From contig JAADEE010000187.1 of the NCBI GenBank assembly GCA_013153575.1, positions 1-5,793 of the forward strand: a DNA stretch of 5,793 nt. Direction: 5' to 3'. The position numbers were made by a program, and so were the translations under genes. The notes beneath the pieces were generated by a model. That model did not search any database, had not been told where the DNA came from, and saw nothing but the letters and a program-made list of their open reading frames with translations. The DNA is from Chlorobiota bacterium. GTDB taxonomy: Bacteria > Bacteroidota > Bacteroidia > Bacteroidales > JAADGE01. Below, in pieces: positions 1-4,384 of the stretch (position 1 is the first letter of the stretch; each line of letters starts with the position of its first letter).

Positions 1-267
1 TATTTTAATGTTGGCGATGATTTTTCTAAATTGACAAAAAAAATAAAAGGAAGCAAGGAATATATTGAAAATACTACTTTTGAGAGTATGTATAAACAAA
101 TAGCCAGTGATGTCAAAGCTGGAAAAGGGAATGGTTTAACCATTGATAAACGAACATTAGAACCAACAAAAGGACTTACAGATATTGATAAAAAAATACT
201 AATTTCTTTTGCTAATTCAATTGGATTTGATGAAAAAAATAAACATTTTCCGGTATGGTTAAAATAG
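1..267 (+). CDS. Unidentified protein, C-terminal part only (5' end outside window)
   Basis: The reading frame is open from the first base of the window to the TAG at 265-267, giving 88 visible residues. No stop separates the left edge from the first internal start-like codon (TTG at 31), so the gene most likely begins upstream and only its C-terminus is seen. The segment is hydrophilic and Lys-rich, with no membrane helix, signal peptide or catalytic motif that I recognise. The stretch with LTDIDKKILISFANSIGF near the end is predicted helical. Its last 13 nt overlap the start of the sigma-like/deaminase gene, which suggests one transcript and coupled translation, so the two products may act together. 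I cannot name its family. It could also be a short independent protein starting at TTG 31, but I consider that less likely. Confidence 0.6.
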   Translation, partial: YFNVGDDFSKLTKKIKGSKEYIENTTFESMYKQIASDVKAGKGNGLTIDKRTLEPTKGLTDIDKKILISFANSIGFDEKNKHFPVWLK

Positions 268-1445
268 ATTGCACAAAATTCCTTACAGAAGATAGAAAAA
301 TTACAAAAGAGCTAATTAATTGTTATAAAGGTTATGCATTTTCCATTATAAAAAAAGTGAATAAAGCTTTTGATAAACACGAATTAGAGAGTATTCATTA
401 TGAAGCTTTACTCAGTTTTATAGAAAAGGTTGATATTAGTAAAAGTAAAGGCGAAATTGATGCATATTTTAAGCGTATTTTGGAGAATAAAGCAATAAAT
501 AAAATGAGGTCAAAAGAAGGGTTAGAAACCCCAACTTATTGGCCAAAAGTTAATTTGCCAGAAACTGATAATAATCCAACAATAGAAACTTTTGGCAAAA
601 AAAACAAAGGTGATAAATCAAGCAAGAAAAAGGAAATTATTAGACTAAAGTTAGAAAATAATACATTAAAAAAAATTGCAGGTATTGACGAATCTCCTGA
701 AGAAGCATTTATTAAGAAAGAAAAGAGAAAAAAATCGGAATCAATTGTAAATAAATTTAAAATTGCTTATAGAAATTATGAGAATTATTCCATAGATGCT
801 TTAATTCGTAATTATTTTTATTTTCACGCTGATTTTGAAAAGGTTTTACAAAATGAAGAAATAAAGGAATTTAAGACCCCTAAGGTCCCCGGTGATTTTA
901 ATTTTTCAAAAAGTATTTCATCAATTCAAGTAAGATATATGCATTGGCATAATAAATCAACTATTGAAGATAGGAAGTGGTGTAAAGTAGCTATTGATGT
1001 AATGGATGAATCTAAAACAGAAAATGGCAGAGATGAAGCAGAAGTGCCAAAAATGGGGGCTGTTGTTCTTGATAAAAATGGTAATTTTTTAGGAAAATCT
1101 GCAAGAGAAAGTGATGGGCACGCAGAATACCATTTGTTAGAAAAAGTACTAAAAGACGAAGATTTAACAGGCGGAACTATTTATGTAACCTTAGAACCTT
1201 GTATTAGAAGAAGTGAAGGAAAAATACCTTGTGCTAAAAGGATTGTACAAAGAGGTTTAAAGCGTGTAGTTATTGCAATGTATGATCCTAATGACGATAA
1301 AGAAAGAGGAGTTGATGGTGAAGGAGTTAAGTATTTAAAAGAAAACGGATTAGAAGTTAGTTGGTTTGATCCGGATTTAGCGACAATTGTAGAAGAAAAA
1401 AATAGAAAATTCCTAAAAAGACACATAAATAAGAGAAAAAATTAA
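255..1445 (+). CDS. Sigma-70-like domain fused to RibD-type cytidine deaminase-fold domain
   Basis: This 396-residue protein has two parts. Residues about 241-395 form a zinc-dependent deaminase domain. It has H289-A-E291 (zinc ligand and catalytic Glu), then TLEPC316 and C326 (the other zinc ligands), followed by RVVIAMYDPN and a G.G..YLKENGLEV stretch. This order matches the pyrimidine deaminase half of RibD, but no reductase domain follows. Cys-Cys spacing is 10 rather than the usual 9 of RibD. Residues about 20-90 (HYEALLSFIEKVDISKSKG, then AYFKRILENKAINKMR) resemble sigma-70 region 2, and ESPEEAFIKKEKRKK (146-160) resembles the linker before region 4. A possible degenerate helix-turn-helix lies near 215-235. 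The deaminase call is strong; the sigma resemblance is by eye only. The substrate (free nucleotide, base in nucleic acid, or a riboflavin-type intermediate) is unknown. The ATG at 255 overlaps the preceding gene, and the next in-frame Met is residue 84, inside the sigma-like region. A terminator hairpin overlaps the stop codon. Confidence 0.85.
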   Translation: MVKIDCTKFLTEDRKITKELINCYKGYAFSIIKKVNKAFDKHELESIHYEALLSFIEKVDISKSKGEIDAYFKRILENKAINKMRSKEGLETPTYWPKVNLPETDNNPTIETFGKKNKGDKSSKKKEIIRLKLENNTLKKIAGIDESPEEAFIKKEKRKKSESIVNKFKIAYRNYENYSIDALIRNYFYFHADFEKVLQNEEIKEFKTPKVPGDFNFSKSISSIQVRYMHWHNKSTIEDRKWCKVAIDVMDESKTENGRDEAEVPKMGAVVLDKNGNFLGKSARESDGHAEYHLLEKVLKDEDLTGGTIYVTLEPCIRRSEGKIPCAKRIVQRGLKRVVIAMYDPNDDKERGVDGEGVKYLKENGLEVSWFDPDLATIVEEKNRKFLKRHINKRKN

Positions 1446-1463
1446 CAGTGTGTTAATTTTTTT
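1436..1463 (+). terminator. Rho-independent terminator after the deaminase gene
   Basis: AAAAAATTAACA (1436-1447) and TGTTAATTTTTT (1451-1462) are perfect reverse complements around a 3-nt GTG loop. The T-run continues to 1463. The TAA stop codon (1443-1445) lies inside the left arm. The core pairing is AT-rich (ATTAACA/TGTTAAT) but is flanked by an A-tract and a T-tract, the layout of an intrinsic terminator that can work in both directions. It separates the deaminase gene from the vWA gene cluster. A competing hairpin, TGTTAA 1451-1456 with TTAACA 1462-1467, is also possible. Low GC in the stem makes its efficiency uncertain. Confidence 0.6.
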
Positions 1464-1477
1464 AACATTTTTAATCA

Positions 1478-1510
1478 TTTGATTTATAATTATTTACAAT
1501 TATACATTTT
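1478..1510 (+). promoter_or_regulatory. Candidate Bacteroidota-type promoter for the vWA gene cluster
   Basis: TTTG at 1478-1481 is followed after 21 nt by TACATTTT at 1503-1510. This fits the TTTG / TAnnTTTG primary sigma consensus of Bacteroidota except for the last base of the -7 box. It would start transcription roughly 85-90 nt before the ATG at 1605, leaving a leader that contains several repeats. The AT-rich context makes chance matches likely, so this is a candidate only. Confidence 0.35.
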
Positions 1511-1528
1511 GTTTTAAGCGAAATGTAT
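1502..1528. repeat. 8-bp inverted repeat overlapping the candidate -7 box
   Basis: ATACATTT (1502-1509) and AAATGTAT (1521-1528) are perfect reverse complements separated by 11 nt. The inner bases can add a T-G wobble and a G-C pair. The left arm covers most of the candidate -7 box, so the dyad could be an operator for a dimeric regulator or a hairpin at the very 5' end of the transcript. No T-run follows, so it is not a terminator. Confidence 0.4.
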
Positions 1529-1534
1529 CGGAAA

Positions 1535-1609
1535 TTCATATCTGTTTTTGAGTACTTAAAGATACAGTATCGATATTGATATTGCAACTTAAAAATATAC
1601 AGATATGAA
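1535..1609 (+). repeat. 11-bp inverted repeat enclosing the leader and covering the vWA start codon
   Basis: TTCATATCTGT (1535-1545) and ACAGATATGAA (1599-1609) are perfect reverse complements, 53 nt apart. The right arm contains the ATG at 1605-1607 of the lipoprotein gene. If transcription starts near 1515-1520, both arms are in the mRNA, and pairing would bury the start codon. That would be a simple means of translational control. Two separate protein-binding half-sites are an alternative. The match is exact, but function is inferred. Confidence 0.4.
1561..1584. promoter_or_regulatory. Cluster of short palindromes and a direct repeat in the leader
   Basis: GATAC-A-GTATC (1561-1571) is an 11-bp palindrome around one central base. 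It overlaps the 8-bp palindrome TATCGATA (1568-1575), which runs into a tandem GATATTGATATTG (1572-1584). GTATCG also occurs at 1525-1530 and 1567-1572. The concentration of dyads in a 160-bp gap suggests an operator, although AT-rich DNA gives such matches by chance more often than balanced DNA does. Confidence 0.25.
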
Positions 1610-2375
1610 AACAATAGCCAAACTCTCAATTTTATTAATTAGTTTTTTACTGTTTGCTTGTTCTACGCAAACAGAAAATACTGAAATTAGACAAACTACA
1701 CCTAAACAAGAAGTAGTAAAAACTTACAATCCTGTAAGTATATCAATTCTTGATGATTATAGTGGTTCACGTGACCAATTTGGTATCCCTAAATTAGCTC
1801 TATCAGATTTGCAACCGGCAATAGACTTTGTAGTTCAAAACGGTGGTGCGTTATCTTTTGGCATTATCGAAGCTAATAGTGATTATACAACAGTTCAGTT
1901 TACTGTAAATACAAAATTAATACCGGTCAAGCCTGCCGAACCTAATAAGTCTGATTTTACAAATTCCTTTTCTTATTACAATGCAAAGAACGAGTACGAA
2001 AAGGTCACATTAGTAAAATATAAACAAGACTTGCAAAAGTATCAAGCAAAATTACAAGCAGATATTAGCAGGTTTAAAGATTCGGTTAAACAGGTTATGG
2101 ATGGTAACCACAATTCAGGTAACACTGATATTGGAAATGCCGTATTAAGAGCAGTTAATTTTCACAAAACTGCTGATGCCAAAAAACACTACACATTGCT
2201 TATCTCAGACGGGGTTGATTATGTTAATACTCCTGTTCCTGAACAAAACATCAGTATTGAATACTACTTATGTTACGGTAGTAATAAAGCACAGGGGCAG
2301 TGGCTAAAAAGTTGTAAGCCTGTTATTACTCCTGATTTAAGAACTGCCTATGGCAAAATAGGAATTTATTATTAA
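1605..2375 (+). CDS. vWA-domain lipoprotein with intact MIDAS site
   Basis: This 256-residue protein begins with a lipoprotein signal peptide: Lys near the N-terminus, a hydrophobic core at about 8-18, and a lipobox ending FAC with C19 as the lipidated residue. It should therefore be anchored to a membrane outside the cytoplasm. After a polar linker (20-42), residues about 44-215 look like a vWA domain. SISILDDYSGS supplies D51-x-S53-x-S55, GNTDIGNAV supplies T174, and LLISDG supplies D202. Together these are the complete metal-ion-dependent adhesion site. The usual GxG-type helix region is interrupted by a charged, Lys/Gln-rich, probably coiled-coil insertion (about 125-165). vWA domains bind protein partners through the metal, often beside AAA ATPases, and the downstream genes include such an ATPase. 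ATG 1605 is chosen because it gives the complete signal peptide. No Shine-Dalgarno site is visible. Family membership is well supported; the binding partner is unknown. Confidence 0.85.
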   Translation: MKTIAKLSILLISFLLFACSTQTENTEIRQTTPKQEVVKTYNPVSISILDDYSGSRDQFGIPKLALSDLQPAIDFVVQNGGALSFGIIEANSDYTTVQFTVNTKLIPVKPAEPNKSDFTNSFSYYNAKNEYEKVTLVKYKQDLQKYQAKLQADISRFKDSVKQVMDGNHNSGNTDIGNAVLRAVNFHKTADAKKHYTLLISDGVDYVNTPVPEQNISIEYYLCYGSNKAQGQWLKSCKPVITPDLRTAYGKIGIYY

Positions 2376-2392
2376 CCTTAAAATTTACTACG

Positions 2393-3505
2393 ATGAAAAA
2401 TAAACGTAAATCACCAGTATTGAATTATAGCAAAAAATTAAATGCTATGATGAAGAATATTAAGGACTTATTAAGTTACTTAACGAAAGAATTACCACTA
2501 AAAGCGGATGAATTAACAAGACAATATTTTGCTTTTAAGGAGAATAAAAAAGAACTACTTGAAGCTTCTAATAAAACATTGATGTATCTCCCTGTTGTTA
2601 TATTGTCAATAGTGGGATTATACATAATCGATAACGCATTGTTGTCAGATGTATATGACTATATCATTGGTTTTAGTGATTTGTCTGTTTCAACTAAAAA
2701 AGGATTAAAATTAGCCTTTCCCCTTGTAGTGCTACTCATTTATACATTCGGAATTGATGGGCACAGTAAGGCAAGGCGAAAATATGAAGATACAATTGAT
2801 GCATATCAGGCAAAATATAACTCAATGATTGAATTAGAACAGCCACCGAAACCAATATCTTTATATGTTACTGCTTTTTTAAAATATGTATTTCCAATGT
2901 TCATTATTTTAGTAGCAGCAGCAACATATATGGCGCAAGGAGGAACAGTGAACTTACTATTATCGTCAGCTATGTATTGGATTGCATTAGTTAGTCATTT
3001 GATGGTCATATTTTTTGGAGAAGCAGGTTTAAAATCAATTAAAGTAGCCATAGCTAAGATGCAACATCGGTCATTTTGGAAAAAACGTAGAAAATTAGAG
3101 AACGAAAAAATAAAAATCACAAACGATATTTCAAATCAAACTGAGGAATGGTACACACCAAGAGAATTAGCTTTGAATGGTTTTCCTGACACACCAAGAG
3201 AGCAATTAGAACAAATTTTTAGGCCAAGATTCAGAAATGATGAAAAAAGCGTTTTACAAAGAATTACAGCAATCAATTTTTCTGTTTCCCCTGACAAGGA
3301 CAAGCCACTTTTCCCGTGTTGGGACAATTGTTCTGATGATGAGTCAAGCAAAAATGAAGATGTCAACTATGAAACTTCACAACAAGATAATGAGCCAGTA
3401 ATAGTTAACAATGAAAGAGACGATAATTCAGATGAAGATATTTTTCAAGAAGATGAAAATGATGGATTTGACACGAACATCAATGATGAAGAAAAATTTG
3501 TATAA
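2393..3505 (+). CDS. Four-helix integral membrane protein with long acidic cytoplasmic tail
   Basis: This 370-residue protein belongs to no family I recognise. Hydrophobic segments at about 63-84, 105-122, 158-181 and 186-208 are likely membrane helices. Basic residues cluster in the N-terminus (KNKRK), the loop between helices 2 and 3 (SKARRK, about 125-130) and just after helix 4 (FWKKRRK, about 228-234). By the positive-inside rule both ends and the middle loop face the cytoplasm. The soluble C-terminal part of about 160 residues starts with a charged helical stretch. It contains FPDTPREQLEQIFRPRF and a CWDNC pair (C309, C313), and ends in a low-complexity Asp/Glu/Asn tail (about 314-370). 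It starts 17 nt after the vWA lipoprotein and ends 17 nt before the next gene, so it is probably co-transcribed. The layout suits a coupler between the lipoprotein outside and the ATPase inside, which is inference. ATG 2393 is the first in-frame start after the upstream stop codon. Confidence 0.8.
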   Translation: MKNKRKSPVLNYSKKLNAMMKNIKDLLSYLTKELPLKADELTRQYFAFKENKKELLEASNKTLMYLPVVILSIVGLYIIDNALLSDVYDYIIGFSDLSVSTKKGLKLAFPLVVLLIYTFGIDGHSKARRKYEDTIDAYQAKYNSMIELEQPPKPISLYVTAFLKYVFPMFIILVAAATYMAQGGTVNLLLSSAMYWIALVSHLMVIFFGEAGLKSIKVAIAKMQHRSFWKKRRKLENEKIKITNDISNQTEEWYTPRELALNGFPDTPREQLEQIFRPRFRNDEKSVLQRITAINFSVSPDKDKPLFPCWDNCSDDESSKNEDVNYETSQQDNEPVIVNNERDDNSDEDIFQEDENDGFDTNINDEEKFV

Positions 3506-3522
3506 CTATAAAAGAAAAAATT

Positions 3523-4380
3523 ATGTCACAAGTAAGAGTTAGAAAAGTAGAACGTATAGTAGAAGCCAATGTGGTTGACGCAGTTACCACTTGTATAAAT
3601 ACGAACGCTGAGGTTGATAGTGCTATTGCACTATCAACCAACAGCGAATTAAAAGCACTTATTTCAAATAGTGTAGTAGTTGAAAAAGCCAAAAATATTG
3701 TTCAAACACCCGAGCAATTAAAAGTAGATTTTAGTACTTCTTTTTCAAAAAATATGGAAGCAATGGTCAATACAAATGTTAATAATCTGGTTAAACAAAA
3801 AGTAGCAGTTATAAATGCAATTAAAGAAGGAGGATATAAAATACAAACCGGAAGTATTATTAAGAATGGTATAGCAAAAATCATTTCATCAGAAACTGAA
3901 AATGGATTTAAAACAGCTGTCAATACTTTAATGAATAATGTTAAAAATGAACACAATACTGTTTTTACGCAGAGTGTTGCAAATGTTGTAAAAGATGCAA
4001 GTGTAGCCATAGGATTTACTAATGTTTCATTAGTTTATTCTGATGCTAAGGTTTCTGTAATTGCTGAAAATAATCAAGGAGAAGCTATTTTAACGGAAGT
4101 TAGAATTGACCGTAAAACATCCAAAGTTGATTTGGTTTCTGAAACCATTGGTATAGCAGATAACAGTTGTAATGTTAAATTAAATCAATTAGATAAAGAA
4201 TTGGAGAAGAGAGGTATTAAACATAAAGAATCAAAAGTTAAATGGACAGGTGGAGATAGTTGGTTGCCGACATCCAAAAAGATAGAAAAAAAAATAAAAA
4301 CAAAGAAAAAAACCAAGCAATCTACATCAACCAAAAAATCTTTGTATAGAAAAGTAAATGTAAACAAACTAAAAAACTAA
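3523..4380 (+). CDS. Unknown protein with DUF2997-like C-terminal segment and basic tail
   Basis: This 285-residue soluble protein has no signal peptide or membrane helix. Residues 1-160 are rich in Val, Asn, Ala and Lys, probably helical, and unrecognised. Residues about 162-235 look like a compact alpha/beta unit. They run through a strand-rich part (VSLVYSDAKVSVIAE, then AILTEVRID) and DLVSETIGIADNSC216, into a helix (VKLNQLDKELEKRGI). The G-x-x-D-x-SC plus helix pattern recalls DUF2997, a small family found beside DUF1257 (Ycf35) and Ycf46-like AAA ATPases. The next gene, 4 nt downstream, is just such an ATPase, which supports the comparison. Residues 252-285 are a Lys-rich tail that might bind nucleic acid or the acidic tail of the preceding membrane protein. 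The family link is by eye and weak. A strong hairpin lies in the coding sequence at 3606-3646. The ATG at 3523 follows an A-rich leader without a clear Shine-Dalgarno site. Confidence 0.75.
   Translation: MSQVRVRKVERIVEANVVDAVTTCINTNAEVDSAIALSTNSELKALISNSVVVEKAKNIVQTPEQLKVDFSTSFSKNMEAMVNTNVNNLVKQKVAVINAIKEGGYKIQTGSIIKNGIAKIISSETENGFKTAVNTLMNNVKNEHNTVFTQSVANVVKDASVAIGFTNVSLVYSDAKVSVIAENNQGEAILTEVRIDRKTSKVDLVSETIGIADNSCNVKLNQLDKELEKRGIKHKESKVKWTGGDSWLPTSKKIEKKIKTKKKTKQSTSTKKSLYRKVNVNKLKN
3606..3646. repeat. Long near-perfect hairpin inside the DUF2997-like gene
   Basis: GGTTGATAGTGC (3612-3623) and GCACTATCAACC (3628-3639) are perfect reverse complements with a TATT loop. Outside them CGCTG (3606-3610) pairs with CAGCG (3642-3646) across a one-base/two-base bulge, giving 17 bp in all. 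It lies 83 nt into the coding sequence and keeps the frame open. Because of the palindrome, both strands encode VDSAIALST. It is by far the strongest GC-containing hairpin I see in the window. It could be an mRNA processing or stability element, a translation pause site, or a protein-binding site. No T-run follows, so it is not a standard terminator. Confidence 0.75.
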
Positions 4381-4384
4381 AATT

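Noticed and set aside
31..267. Independent 78-residue gene starting at TTG 31
   Set aside because: The frame is open through the left edge, there is no obvious start signal before the TTG, and a 5'-truncated gene explains the data better.
877..893. Locally GC-richer stretch (GACC..GGTC) in the middle of the deaminase fusion gene
   Set aside because: There is only a 4-bp stem and the reading frame is uninterrupted. It may be an interdomain linker, but nothing indicates a junction scar or insertion.
1181..1426. Antisense open frame within the deaminase gene
   Set aside because: It lies opposite the conserved zinc-site coding region, has low-complexity Ser/Leu/Phe composition typical of reverse reads of Lys-rich genes, and shows no recognisable domain.
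1446..1604. Possible tRNA, small peptide gene, CRISPR repeat or att site in the intergenic gap
   Set aside because: I see no cloverleaf, no spaced repeat array, no open frame of useful length and no tRNA 3' end. Only promoter-like and dyad elements are supported.
1767..1776. TCACGTGA palindrome in the vWA gene
   Set aside because: It encodes part of the conserved MIDAS segment, is short, and has no matching site elsewhere in the window.
3136..3366. Antisense open frame within the membrane protein gene
   Set aside because: It is a shadow of the sense gene, with Ser/Leu-rich composition and no motif or start signal.
3480..3692. Antisense open frame sharing VDSAIALST with the sense protein
   Set aside because: The shared peptide is explained by the palindrome at 3612-3639, and nothing else supports a gene there.
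3702..4010. Antisense open frame of about 100 residues with hydrophobic stretches
   Set aside because: The hydrophobic pattern comes from reading Lys/Asn/Val-rich coding sequence backwards. The sense frame is continuous and lies within the compact gene cluster.
4185..4367. Antisense Phe-rich open frame
   Set aside because: It is the reverse read of the Lys-rich tail of the DUF2997-like gene.
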